Part shown: piece after piece, positions 1 through 8,174 of the stretch
Numbering within the stretch: the stretch's first letter is position 1
Layout: every line of letters begins with the position of its first letter
Source of the DNA: Chryseobacterium sp. JAH
Lineage (GTDB): Bacteria; Bacteroidota; Bacteroidia; Flavobacteriales; Weeksellaceae
NCBI RefSeq assembly: GCF_001507335.1
Contig: NZ_LMAH01000002.1
Span: forward strand, 434,001-498,000
Length of the DNA: 64,000 nucleotides
Reading direction: 5' to 3'
Position numbers and translations under genes: made by a program
The notes under the pieces: generated by a model
Told to the model about the DNA's origin: nothing
What the model saw: the letters and a program-made list of their open reading frames with translations, nothing else
The model's database searches: none

Positions 1-1
1 A

Positions 2-220
2 ATGAAATGTCCTGATTGTAAAACTGAAGTCAACGGCAATTACGAGCTTCCTGTGCTTCTGAAATTAGCGCGTGACGAGCAGGATTTCATTCTCAATTTT
101 TTTCTTTCCAGCGGGAGCATCAAAGAAATGGCCAAACAAGCCGAGCTTTCCTACCCGACAATGAGAAATAAAATGGATGATCTGATTGAAAAAATAAAAA
201 GATTAAACGACAAATCTTAA
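2..220 (+). CDS. DUF2089-type zinc-ribbon/HTH protein, 5' end probably outside window
   Basis: The 72 visible residues begin with one CPDC knuckle followed by an ELP segment and a helix-turn-helix-like stretch (SIKEMAKQAELSYPTMRNKM, about residues 39-58). This is the arrangement of DUF2089 proteins, where a zinc ribbon precedes a small DNA-binding domain. A complete zinc ribbon needs two CxxC pairs and only one is visible, so the first pair and the true start probably lie upstream of base 1; the ATG at 2 would then be internal. The stop is 6 nt before the PH-domain gene, the first step of a tight four-gene operon. Its likely role is regulation of this operon, which is inference. Family call fairly secure, start insecure. 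Confidence 0.7.
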   Translation: MKCPDCKTEVNGNYELPVLLKLARDEQDFILNFFLSSGSIKEMAKQAELSYPTMRNKMDDLIEKIKRLNDKS

Positions 221-226
221 CCAGTA

Positions 227-631
227 ATGAAAAATATACCTGCAAGAATTGGTTGGGAACTGATACTTCCTATTTTTCTGATTATTTTGTTACCGATGTC
301 TTTAGAAGCTAAAAACGGAAGCTGGGAGATCATATTGGTACCATGTGCAATTTTTGCAGCGATAATCATGATGATGCTAACCATTCGATACAAGATTGAT
401 GCAGAGTTTTTGTATGTGAAGAATTCGATTTTCGGAACCACAAAAATTGAAGTAAATGACATCTACAAAATAGAAAAAACCGGTAATATAATGTCTGCGC
501 CGGCTCCCAGCATTATTGGTCGAGTAGAAATTTATTTCACAAACGGTAGTATCATTATTTCACCCAAAAACTTCAATGACTTCGAAAATGAATTGCTTAA
601 ACTAAATCCCAATATTACTGTAAAAAAATAA
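227..631 (+). CDS. Membrane PH-domain protein (bPH_4/SunI-like)
   Basis: A 134-residue protein with two hydrophobic segments near the N-terminus (about residues 11-27 and 37-53), then a short beta-rich domain. The latter has the pattern of small bacterial PH domains: RYKIDAEFLYVKNSIFG, a central turn, and a C-terminal segment ISPKNFNDFENELLKLNP, as in bPH_4/SunI-type proteins. The PH part should face the cytoplasm. It is second in a tight operon, 6 nt after the DUF2089 gene and 2 nt before a Yip1-like gene. The biochemical role of such proteins is mostly unknown; an envelope-stress or membrane-sensing function is inferred from the operon only. Confidence 0.6.
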   Translation: MKNIPARIGWELILPIFLIILLPMSLEAKNGSWEIILVPCAIFAAIIMMMLTIRYKIDAEFLYVKNSIFGTTKIEVNDIYKIEKTGNIMSAPAPSIIGRVEIYFTNGSIIISPKNFNDFENELLKLNPNITVKK

Positions 632-633
632 AT

Positions 634-1203
634 ATGAACTGGAAAACTATTTTTAATCCCTTTTTAAGATTTGATGATAAGAGTTTGCTTTTTGCAGGTC
701 TTGCTTCTGTAACAGTTGTTTTTCTGATAGCGTATTTTTTCGGCTACCAGACAGACAGTTTATTCCATTTTAGATTTATCAGTCCCGAAGACGCTTTATG
801 GAAGATTATTTTAGAAACGTTAGCTATTTACGTTCTAAATATTGTGGTATTTTTTATTTTCGGGAAAATTATCAACAAAAGAACCAGACTCATTGATATT
901 ATAAATCCCATTTTCATATCACAAATCACCGTTATCTTTCTTCTGCTTCTATCCGAAATTCCGCTGATTAAAAATGCGCAGAAACAAATTCTTGATTCTG
1001 TGGGAAATCAAACGTATGAAATAGAACCAATCACACTTCTAATAATCACTGTAAATTCCTTCTTTTCACTAGCAATTTCTGCTTATGGATTAGCTATCCT
1101 TTATAATGGTTTCAAAACCGCTACAAATCTCAAAAACTGGCCCCACATCGTGATCTTTGTTATATTGCTGATCACCATGATGCTAACTCTGCAACTTTTA
1201 TAA
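634..1203 (+). CDS. Yip1-family-like integral membrane protein
   Basis: 189 residues with about five strongly hydrophobic helices (near 19-36, 57-78, 93-110, 130-150 and 166-188). It opens with a soluble segment, MNWKTIFNPFLRFDD, typical of bacterial Yip1-domain proteins, which often start with a phrase such as 'W..i..P...f' before the first helix. No catalytic motif is visible. It begins 2 nt after the PH-domain gene and ends 8 nt before the serine hydrolase, so the four genes are almost certainly cotranscribed. The specific function is unknown; the family name rests on overall architecture, so confidence is moderate. Confidence 0.5.
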   Translation: MNWKTIFNPFLRFDDKSLLFAGLASVTVVFLIAYFFGYQTDSLFHFRFISPEDALWKIILETLAIYVLNIVVFFIFGKIINKRTRLIDIINPIFISQITVIFLLLLSEIPLIKNAQKQILDSVGNQTYEIEPITLLIITVNSFFSLAISAYGLAILYNGFKTATNLKNWPHIVIFVILLITMMLTLQLL

Positions 1204-1211
1204 CTGACAAT

Positions 1212-2600
1212 ATGAAAAACAAAGTTTTACTTTTCCTGAGCTTATTTATTTTTAACTCAGTTTTTTCGCAGCAAATCGTTGGCTCATGGATGGGAGAACT
1301 GGAAATTCAGGGCACCAAACTACCATTAATAATAAATGTTAAACATGAAAATAATGTTTACAGTTCAACTTTAGACAGTCCGTTACAGGGTGCTGCAGGA
1401 ATTCCGATTGATAAAACAACGTTCGTGAATAATGAATTGAGTTTTGAAAATTCAGCAATGAACGCTAAATTTAAAGGAACACTGAAAGATTCTGAAATCA
1501 TTGGTACCTTCAATCAAAATGGCATGGTTTTACCTTTGACTCTAAAGCCGTTTGACAAATCAAAAAATAAAGACAAAAATCTTGAGATATTGAAACTTTC
1601 AAATCTTGCAGAAAGTTTATTAAAGATTGAAGATTTTCTTTCTTACCTAGAAAAAAATAATGCAGAAGCTGGCGAAATATCAATATTTAAAGACGGAAAA
1701 GAGATTTACAAACGAAACTTCGGTGAAAAAAATCTTCCTGATTTCAAAAGTATCAAGAAGACATTTCAGATCGGGTCTATTACCAAAACGATGACGGCAA
1801 TTATGATTTTTAATCTGATTGAGAATAAACAACTGAATATCGACGATAAACTTTCAAAATTCTTCCCGCAAATTCCTAATTCAGATCAAATTACAATTTC
1901 ACAGATGCTCAACCACAGCTCGGGACTTAGCGACTATGTTCAGGGGAAAAACGAAGTGAGATGGCTCGAAAAAAAGACAACCGATCAACAGATTATCAAG
2001 AGAATTATTGAACAAGGTTCTCAATTTACGCCGGATACCAATCAGCAATATTCAAATTCCGGATATTATTTGTTAGCAAAAATTTTAGAAAAGATTACCA
2101 ATAAATCGTACGAAGAAAATTTAGATCAATCCATCATAAAACCATTACAATTAAAGCAATTTTACACTGCATCTAAAAAACCCAGCAATGTTTATCAATC
2201 ATTTTCTTATGACAAAAATTGGATCCCCATTACAGATTTTGAATTCAGCAATATTGTGGGTGTTGGTGATATCGCTACGACACCGTATAATTTAAATCTT
2301 ATCATCAATGCTATTTTTAACCGTAAACTAGTTTCAGAAACATCATTACAATCCATGATGCCCGATGGTAAAAGATTTGGAAAAGGACTTGCAGTGGTTC
2401 CTTTTCACAGTAAAATTTTTGTAGGTCACAGCGGCGGAACTTACGGAACAAATTCTCTTATGATTTATAATGGTGAAGATGGCCTTTCAATATCGTATTC
2501 ACTGAATGCTGATCGAATCGGTATTGCAGGAAACGAATTTGCGATTGCAATTCTCAGTTTTTTATATGGAGTCGACTATGAATTTGCGAAAATCAAGTAA
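1212..2600 (+). CDS. Secreted serine hydrolase, class C beta-lactamase/D-Ala-D-Ala peptidase fold
   Basis: 462 residues. An N-terminal signal peptide ends around FSQQ (residue 20). Residues 21-115 form a beta-rich domain with repeated G/T-rich strands, common in Bacteroidota serine hydrolases. From about residue 150 the beta-lactamase family core follows: S189-ITK-K192 is the SxxK nucleophile motif, Y280-SN is the second motif and H406-SGG the third. These support an active periplasmic esterase or peptidase; the substrate cannot be told from sequence. It is the last gene of the operon and is followed at once by a 19-bp perfect inverted repeat acting as terminator. A resistance function should not be assumed, since most class C-fold proteins of this type are not true beta-lactamases. 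Confidence 0.82.
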   Translation: MKNKVLLFLSLFIFNSVFSQQIVGSWMGELEIQGTKLPLIINVKHENNVYSSTLDSPLQGAAGIPIDKTTFVNNELSFENSAMNAKFKGTLKDSEIIGTFNQNGMVLPLTLKPFDKSKNKDKNLEILKLSNLAESLLKIEDFLSYLEKNNAEAGEISIFKDGKEIYKRNFGEKNLPDFKSIKKTFQIGSITKTMTAIMIFNLIENKQLNIDDKLSKFFPQIPNSDQITISQMLNHSSGLSDYVQGKNEVRWLEKKTTDQQIIKRIIEQGSQFTPDTNQQYSNSGYYLLAKILEKITNKSYEENLDQSIIKPLQLKQFYTASKKPSNVYQSFSYDKNWIPITDFEFSNIVGVGDIATTPYNLNLIINAIFNRKLVSETSLQSMMPDGKRFGKGLAVVPFHSKIFVGHSGGTYGTNSLMIYNGEDGLSISYSLNADRIGIAGNEFAIAILSFLYGVDYEFAKIK

Positions 2601-2635
2601 GCAAAGATTACCGTTACTATCATCAACATTTCACT

Positions 2636-2678
2636 AAAAAATATGCGGACGTTTCAATGAAACGTCCGCATATTTTTT
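2636..2678. terminator. Bidirectional terminator between convergent genes
   Basis: A perfect 19-bp inverted repeat (arms 2636-2654 and 2660-2678, loop CAATG) with GC-rich core TGCGGACG and A/T-tracts on both outer sides. It sits between the serine hydrolase (plus) and serine dehydratase (minus), so it can stop transcription from either side. Confidence 0.9.
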
Positions 2679-2693
2679 AATAAATTTTTTATT

Positions 2694-4112
2694 TTAACAC
2701 TCTGGAACATTCACGGCAATAGCTAAACCACCTTCAGAAGTTTCCTTAAAACGGTCATTCATCGACAAGGCAGTTTCCCACATTGTCTGAATCACCTGAT
2801 CGAGGCTCACCTTCGCTTTGGCAGGATCACTTTCCAGTGCAATATTCGCAGCAGTAATCGCTTTCATCGCACCCATTGTATTTCTTTCGATACAAGGAAT
2901 CTGCACCAGCCCTCTGATCGGATCACAGGTTAAGCCTAAATGATGTTCCATGGCAATTTCTGCTGCCATCAAGACCTGACCTACGCTACCGCCAAGAATT
3001 TCTGTTAAGCCTGCTGCAGCCATTGCTGAAGAAACTCCAACCTCTGCCTGACAACCACCCATCGCTGCTGAAATTGTTGCATTTTTCTTAAATAAAGTTC
3101 CGATTTCTCCCGCAACCAATAAAAATCTCGTAATATCATCATCACTTGTATAGGGTGTGAAAGCCTGTGCATACATCAGAACCGCAGGAATCACTCCACT
3201 TGCGCCGTTGGTGGGCGCAGTAATGATTCGTCCGAAACTGGCATTCTCTTCATTCACAGCGAGTGCAAAACAGGCAATCCATTTGTTGATATTCGTGAAG
3301 TTTTCTTCGGCATCAACGACTTGCTGAAACCACTGATCTTTGTTTTTATAAATCTCAGTACCCAGAAGTTTTCTGTTGATTCCGGCAGCTCTTCTTGTCA
3401 CATTGAGTCCTCCAGGCAATACCCCTTCTTTGTTAACACCTTTGTAGATACATTCTTTGATATTTTCCCATATATTGAGAGCTTCTTTTCTCGTTTCTTC
3501 CTTTGTCCTCCAGCTTTCTTCATTGATAAAAACTAAATCTGACATTTTATCAAGACCTAATTTATCGCAATATTTGACGATATCCGAACCGTGATGACAG
3601 GGGTACAAAGTACGGACGCAATGTTTCTCGATAGAATTTTTTTCCTGACTTGCGATGAAACCTCCACCTACAGAATAAAAATCCTGCATGAGTTCTGTTC
3701 CGTCTTCAAAGACGGCTTTAAAAATCATTCCGTTAGGATGAAAGTCTAAAGATTTGGACATATTGAGCACTAGATGATGCCCGTAAACGAAAGGGATTTG
3801 TTTTTCTCCACCTAAATTAAGAATCTGAGTGATCTTAATTTGATCTACTATTTCGTCAATCTTCGAGGTATTGATGGTTTTAAAATCTTCTCCATTTAAA
3901 CCAAGCATCCCAGCAATGTCAGTACCATGACCAATTCCTGTTTTTGCCAGTGAACCGAAGAATTCCAGGAAAACTTCTTTTACCTCGGCGATTGATCTTT
4001 CTCTTTTTATAATTCTGATGAACGCTGATGCGGCATTCCAAGGTCCCATTGTATGCGAACTGGAAGGCCCAATTCCTACTTTAATAATTTCAAAAACCGA
4101 TATAGATTCCAT
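2694..4112 (-). CDS. sdaA: L-serine ammonia-lyase (L-serine dehydratase), iron-sulfur type, single chain
   Basis: 472 residues; converts L-serine to pyruvate and ammonia in the cytoplasm using an oxygen-sensitive [4Fe-4S] cluster. The N-terminal beta domain begins with the family signature [14 protein letters not shown] (about residues 12-25). The C-terminal alpha domain contains [18 protein letters not shown] and three conserved cysteines, C354 (MGGCQAE), C396 (LTCDP) and C407 (IPCIERN), which bind the cluster. Length fits the single-chain form found in Bacteroidota. A -7 element TATATTTG (minus strand, 4138-4145) lies 26 nt before the ATG, and a perfect palindrome TTTTCATGAAAA (4125-4136) lies between it and the start, a possible operator. 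The neighbouring ammonium transporter is on the same strand but separated by a repeat element. Confidence 0.96.
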   Translation of the reverse strand: MESISVFEIIKVGIGPSSSHTMGPWNAASAFIRIIKRERSIAEVKEVFLEFFGSLAKTGIGHGTDIAGMLGLNGEDFKTINTSKIDEIVDQIKITQILNLGGEKQIPFVYGHHLVLNMSKSLDFHPNGMIFKAVFEDGTELMQDFYSVGGGFIASQEKNSIEKHCVRTLYPCHHGSDIVKYCDKLGLDKMSDLVFINEESWRTKEETRKEALNIWENIKECIYKGVNKEGVLPGGLNVTRRAAGINRKLLGTEIYKNKDQWFQQVVDAEENFTNINKWIACFALAVNEENASFGRIITAPTNGASGVIPAVLMYAQAFTPYTSDDDITRFLLVAGEIGTLFKKNATISAAMGGCQAEVGVSSAMAAAGLTEILGGSVGQVLMAAEIAMEHHLGLTCDPIRGLVQIPCIERNTMGAMKAITAANIALESDPAKAKVSLDQVIQTMWETALSMNDRFKETSEGGLAIAVNVPEC

Positions 4113-4137
4113 ACGTGATTTTCATTTTCATGAAAAG

Positions 4138-4145
4138 CAAATATA
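4138..4145 (-). promoter_or_regulatory. sdaA -7 promoter element
   Basis: Minus strand reads TATATTTG, a full match to the Bacteroidota -7 consensus TAnnTTTG. No good -33 TTG was found at the expected distance. The 12-bp palindrome TTTTCATGAAAA (4125-4136) directly downstream could bind a regulator. Confidence 0.45.
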
Positions 4146-4204
4146 CACGATAAATTCTAAAGAAATGAAATGTTAAAAATGGTTTACAACTAAATCTAAC
4201 ACAA

Positions 4205-4345
4205 ACAATTTTCAGTTTTCGTAAACCTCTCCTGAACTCTGGACAAATTTCGCAGCCCGACTTGAACGGAGCTCTTTTTGCTGCAGCGAAGCGGAAGCAA
4301 AAAAGCGGGAGTGGAAGGCGGTTAAAAGCTGCCCGAATGAAAATA
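4205..4345. repeat. Interspersed palindromic (REP-like) element
   Basis: GC-rich block unlike the AT-rich spacers around it. Inner arms GCTCTTTTTGCT (4271-4282) and AGCAAAAAAGC (4296-4306) can pair, and outer arms GCAGC (4252-4256) and GCTGC (4328-4332) close the structure. I recall similar sequences as dispersed palindromes in flavobacterial intergenic regions. It lies 3' of the amt gene; an open frame across it (4262-4459) is not believed to be coding. Confidence 0.65.
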
Positions 4346-4357
4346 AGTAAAACCCAA

Positions 4358-5704
4358 TTACCATTTCAGGCTTTCCTCATGCTGAGACATATCCAATCCT
4401 ATATTTTCAGATTCCTCAGAAACCCTCAGTGTGATGATTCTATTAGTGATTTTATATAATAAAAGCGAACCAAAAAAAGTAAAAACCGAAACCAGCAGCA
4501 GCGCAGTCATGTGATGGGCAAAAACACCAATTCCACCATGAAGAAGACTTGCATTCTCACCGTGCGCAAAAATCGCCGTAAGAATCATTCCCATAATCCC
4601 TCCTACTCCATGACAGGCAAAAACATCCAAAGTATCATCAATTTTCTTCAAAGCTTTCCAGTTCAGCATCAAATTAGATACAATTGCTGAAATAAAACCT
4701 ATAAATAGACTCTCCTGAATCGAAACAAAGCCACAACCGGGAGTAATAGCAACCAGACCGACAACTGCTCCGATACAGGCACCTAGAGCAGACACCTTTC
4801 TACCGTTTATTCTGTCAAAAAAAATCCACGTCATCATCGCAGAAGCTGAGGCAATGGTTGTCGTACCGAACGCAATAGCTGCTGTTGCATTAGCACTTAA
4901 AGCCGAACCGGCATTAAAGCCAAACCAACCGAACCAAAGCATTCCGGTTCCGAGAATTACATAAGGAATATTAGAAGGTTCGTGATGCGGATTTTTTCTA
5001 TTTCCCAAAACAATCGCGCCTGCTAACGCTGCAAAACCTGCACTCATGTGAACAACTGTTCCTCCTGCAAAATCTTTGACTCCGAAAAATTTATTTAAAA
5101 GACCCTCAGGATGCCAAACCATATGACAAAGAGGTGTATAGATAAAGAGGCTGAAAAGCACCATGAATAACAGGTAAGAAATAAAACGGACTCTTTCCGC
5201 AAAAGAACCCGTAATCAAAGCAGGAGTGATCACTGCAAATTTCATCTGAAACAAAGCAAATAAGATGAAAGGAATCGTAGAAGCCATGGTTTTATGAGGA
5301 TAAACGCTCACGTGGTTGAAAAATGGGTAGGTAAAAGGATTTCCTATAATTCCATAATGCTCGCCGTCAATTTCAAATCCTAAAGAATCTCCAAAAGACA
5401 GAGAAAACCCAACTACAATCCACAAAATAGAAATTACTCCTAAAGCAATAAAGCTTTGCAGCATGGTAGAAATCATATTCTTTTTGCCTACCATTCCGCC
5501 GTAAAAAAATGAAAGTCCGGGAGTCATTAGGAGAACGAGTCCAGCTGCAGCCAAAATCCATGCTACATCAGAACCTACAATATTTTCCTGACCTAAAAAA
5601 TCTCCGGTATTTGGAAAATCAACACTAGGCTTCCAAAATAGACCGCCAATGGCTACTAAAGCAATAATGATAAATGAGACTTTCCATTTTAAGCCAACTT
5701 TCAT
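4358..5704 (-). CDS. amt: Ammonium transporter Amt
   Basis: 448 residues from the chosen ATG at 5704; a longer frame to 5770 would add 22 residues that do not look like a signal or membrane segment. An N-terminal hydrophobic segment is followed by eleven helices. Amt/Rh family motifs include GADVAWILAAAGLVLLMTPG-like sequence (here GSDVAWILAAAGLVLLMTPG), DFAGGTVVHMSAGFAALAGA and CHGVGGIMGMILTA, the last two carrying the pore histidines. It moves ammonium across the inner membrane. No PII gene (glnK) adjoins it, unlike the common amtB-glnK pairing. A REP-like element lies just 3' of the stop. Confidence 0.95.
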   Translation of the reverse strand: MKVGLKWKVSFIIIALVAIGGLFWKPSVDFPNTGDFLGQENIVGSDVAWILAAAGLVLLMTPGLSFFYGGMVGKKNMISTMLQSFIALGVISILWIVVGFSLSFGDSLGFEIDGEHYGIIGNPFTYPFFNHVSVYPHKTMASTIPFILFALFQMKFAVITPALITGSFAERVRFISYLLFMVLFSLFIYTPLCHMVWHPEGLLNKFFGVKDFAGGTVVHMSAGFAALAGAIVLGNRKNPHHEPSNIPYVILGTGMLWFGWFGFNAGSALSANATAAIAFGTTTIASASAMMTWIFFDRINGRKVSALGACIGAVVGLVAITPGCGFVSIQESLFIGFISAIVSNLMLNWKALKKIDDTLDVFACHGVGGIMGMILTAIFAHGENASLLHGGIGVFAHHMTALLLVSVFTFFGSLLLYKITNRIITLRVSEESENIGLDMSQHEESLKW

Positions 5705-5846
5705 ATTTTTATATTTAAGATTATAAGAGATATCAAAACTAAAATCAGTTAAATTTACAATAACCCCCACAAAATTAAATATAAATTTTCAAAATACATC
5801 AATTAAAATAAAACAACCCCATTAAATTGGTATTCAATTTGAAAAA

Positions 5847-6488
5847 TCAAACGAAAATATCATTCAATAAGTTTGACACCTCTCTGTATTTTGTTGCTGG
5901 AAAAAGATGAGTTCCTCCTTTGATTACATAATTGGGTTTTGAGTTTTTTATGGGAAAAACAATATCTCGATCGCCCAAAATCTGAATAACATTAGGGTTT
6001 TCTTCAAATTTCCATTCTGAAATTCTTTCGACAGACCATTTTAGATAGTACGGATCACGTACTCTAAAATACTGTGTTATTCGTGGATTTTTAGGATCAA
6101 ACATTTTTCTTACTACAGAATAGAAAGTTGTAGTGCGGTCACTGAAAAAGCTGACAGGCATTATTTTGGGAAGCCTTGTAATTTCTCCAGCCCGTATCAA
6201 TCGGGATTTTTCTTTATCAGATTTTATACTTCCCATGATAACTACCTTTTCCGCTGGCTTCAGTTTATTTAATTCCTGTACGATAATTCCACCAAAAGAA
6301 TAGCCCAACAAATAAAAAGGTTCTGCAGCATCTATTTTCTCAGCCATTCTGCCGACATAATCTGCAAAATTTTCATTCACGCTGGGAATCATCCAGTCAA
6401 TGAAGACGATTTCATGCTGTTCAGGAAATTTTAATTTTTCTAAAACTTTAAAATCAGCTCCGAGACCACTTACTACATATATTTTCAT
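5847..6488 (-). CDS. Alpha/beta-hydrolase fold protein
   Basis: 213 residues with no signal peptide, so probably cytoplasmic. An oxyanion-region start (YVVSGLGADFKVLEKL) is followed by the nucleophile elbow GYSFGG at about residues 102-107, and near the C-terminus by GDRDIVFP and a GGTHL histidine motif, giving a plausible Ser-Asp-His triad. The protein is short for the family, and the cap region is small. Substrate unknown; esterase or thioesterase activity is possible. It is monocistronic, flanked by AT-rich spacers. Confidence 0.8.
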   Translation of the reverse strand: MKIYVVSGLGADFKVLEKLKFPEQHEIVFIDWMIPSVNENFADYVGRMAEKIDAAEPFYLLGYSFGGIIVQELNKLKPAEKVVIMGSIKSDKEKSRLIRAGEITRLPKIMPVSFFSDRTTTFYSVVRKMFDPKNPRITQYFRVRDPYYLKWSVERISEWKFEENPNVIQILGDRDIVFPIKNSKPNYVIKGGTHLFPATKYREVSNLLNDIFV

Positions 6489-6725
6489 CTGTACTTTTAA
6501 ATTTTTTTATTGAAACCAAAATATTTTCTTTTAAGGTGAAATTCGCTAAAAATTTCTCATTCTTAGTCCTTCTAAGTTCGTCCGTGAAATTCGCCACACC
6601 TGTACATTAAATAAAAATAATTGGTAAAGGCGATTACGAACAAAGTCTACAAAGTTTTTAGAGCAGTTGTTATTTTTAACATCCTTTTTATTACAAATCG
6701 ATTAAGTAGTACTAAAATAAAAAAA

Positions 6726-6750
6726 TGCACAGCTTAAGGAAAGCTGTGCA
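6726..6750 (-). terminator. Terminator of the upstream YceI gene
   Basis: Perfect 10-bp stem TGCACAGCTT / AAGCTGTGCA with a 5-nt loop; on the minus strand it is followed by a run of T. It lies 25 nt beyond the stop of the YceI-like gene at 6775. Confidence 0.88.
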
Positions 6751-6774
6751 TGATGATTTATGAAAATTTTAACC

Positions 6775-7386
6775 TTATAAAGGTCTTGCATTATCAATTT
6801 TCTGAGTAGAAACCTTAAATTGGATATCCATCTCATCTTTGATAAAATAGTCTTTTAGAGAATTTTGATAGAAAATTCTGAAGTCTTTTCTGTTCAATGA
6901 GAATACCGAAGACTCAATTTCCACCGTAAACTGCGTAATATGAGCGTTTGCAGGGAACGAAATTGTTTTTCTGATCCCTTTGATTGTAATATCTCCTACA
7001 ATCGTAGAATTGTACTCGCTGTTAGCCAAAGGAATAATCTTTTTCAAATGGAATTTTGCAGTAGGGAATTTTTTAACTTCAAAGAAATTGGTTCCTTTCA
7101 ATTCATTGGTCAATTTTACCTGATCTGCACCAGAAAGATCTGCTACCACCAAACTTCTCATGTCGATTACAAATTCACCGTCAACAAGGACAGTTTTATC
7201 AAAATTAAATTTCCCACTTTTCAGTTTCAGACTTCCATAATGAGAAGAAGCTTTGGTTTTTACAACCTTGTGTCCCCACCATTTGATCTCAGAGGTGATT
7301 ACTTTAGAAATTTTATCTCCTTTTTTTTGAGCAAATACAAACGATATGCTCGCACACATCATCACAAACAATAATAATCTTTTCAT
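6775..7386 (-). CDS. YceI-family periplasmic protein (paralogue 1)
   Basis: 203 residues with signal peptide ending near SFVFAQ (residue 20). The body is a YceI lipocalin-like barrel: WWGHKVVKTKASSHYGSLKLKSG, then GEFVIDMRSLVVADLSG, a FFEVKKFPTAKFHL strand and a GDITIKGIRKTISFPA strand, all typical of the family. YceI proteins bind polyisoprenoid or other amphiphilic ligands in the periplasm. It has its own terminator and lies 78 nt downstream of a second YceI gene with the same motif order, so the two arose by tandem duplication. Ligand unknown. Confidence 0.87.
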   Translation of the reverse strand: MKRLLLFVMMCASISFVFAQKKGDKISKVITSEIKWWGHKVVKTKASSHYGSLKLKSGKFNFDKTVLVDGEFVIDMRSLVVADLSGADQVKLTNELKGTNFFEVKKFPTAKFHLKKIIPLANSEYNSTIVGDITIKGIRKTISFPANAHITQFTVEIESSVFSLNRKDFRIFYQNSLKDYFIKDEMDIQFKVSTQKIDNARPL

Positions 7387-7420
7387 TCTTTTTTATTTAC
7401 AATTCAACAAAAATAAAAAA

Positions 7421-7441
7421 AAGTGTAGAACTTCTACACTT
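7421..7441 (-). terminator. Terminator between the two YceI genes
   Basis: Arms AAGTGTAGAA (7421-7430) and TTCTACACTT (7432-7441), with the central bases forming the loop, and a long A-run on the plus strand that reads as T on the minus strand. It should separate transcription of the two paralogues. Confidence 0.8.
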
Positions 7442-7464
7442 TTAATAATATTTTTTTGATTAAA

Positions 7465-8031
7465 TTATTTTGCGGTCACTTTTACCAGCATATCTATATC
7501 ATCTTTCACAAAAACATCTTTCATTGAAGATTTGTAAGCAACATCAAATTTTTGTCTGTCGAAAGAGAATTTATTTGACTCTAAACTCACTACTCCATTT
7601 GCGACATTTACCTTCGCAGGGAAAGAAACAGCACTTGTTTTTCCTTTTACGGTAAGATTTCCTGTAACAAGTTTATTGTATACTTTATCACTGTTTTTCT
7701 TTACTGAAGTAATTTTGAAACTTGCCGTCGGGAATTTTTCAACTTCGAAGAAATCTCCGTTTTTAAGGTGGCCATTCAACTTACCTTGGTATTCTCCTGA
7801 AAGATCTGTAGCATTGATAGAATTCATATCTAAAACGAAATCACCACCTACAAGTTCTTTTCCTTTTACGATCATGTTACCAGATTTCACTTTAACCGTT
7901 CCATCGTGAGAACTAGATTCAGTTTTAGCAACTTTATACCCCCACCAGTGAACATCAGATGACACTACTTTTTTAGACTGCCCGAAAGCCAAACCACTAG
8001 CTAAAACTGCTAATAAAAATATTTTTTTCAT
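7465..8031 (-). CDS. YceI-family periplasmic protein (paralogue 2)
   Basis: 188 residues with signal peptide MKKIFLLAVLASGLAFGQ. The barrel repeats the motifs of its neighbour: VHWWGYKVAKTESSSHDGTV, GDFVLDMNSINATDLSG, FFEVEKFPTASFKI and GNLTVKGKTSAVSFPA. It is likely to bind a hydrophobic or isoprenoid ligand in the periplasm. Both copies keep the WWG and HDGT/HYGS motifs, so neither looks decayed. A terminator follows it, so the copies are probably regulated separately. Confidence 0.88.
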   Translation of the reverse strand: MKKIFLLAVLASGLAFGQSKKVVSSDVHWWGYKVAKTESSSHDGTVKVKSGNMIVKGKELVGGDFVLDMNSINATDLSGEYQGKLNGHLKNGDFFEVEKFPTASFKITSVKKNSDKVYNKLVTGNLTVKGKTSAVSFPAKVNVANGVVSLESNKFSFDRQKFDVAYKSSMKDVFVKDDIDMLVKVTAK

Positions 8032-8148
8032 GAATAAAAATTGTTTAATAATTTACTGCTGCAAATGTAATTATCTTAATTGGTAGTTTTCATTGATATA
8101 CATCAATTCCTAAAAATATTTTCATGACTAAAATCATCCATAAAAAAA

Positions 8149-8166
8149 CTCCGAATTTCTTCGGAG
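8149..8166 (-). terminator. Glucokinase terminator
   Basis: Stem CTCCGAA / TTCGGAG with 4-nt loop, followed on the minus strand by seven T. It lies 9 nt beyond the stop of the glucokinase gene. Confidence 0.88.
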
Positions 8167-8174
8167 CTGTATTT

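Noticed and set aside
4262..4459. 65-residue open frame on the plus strand
   Set aside because: It runs through the REP-like palindrome and then antisense into the amt gene; no family features.
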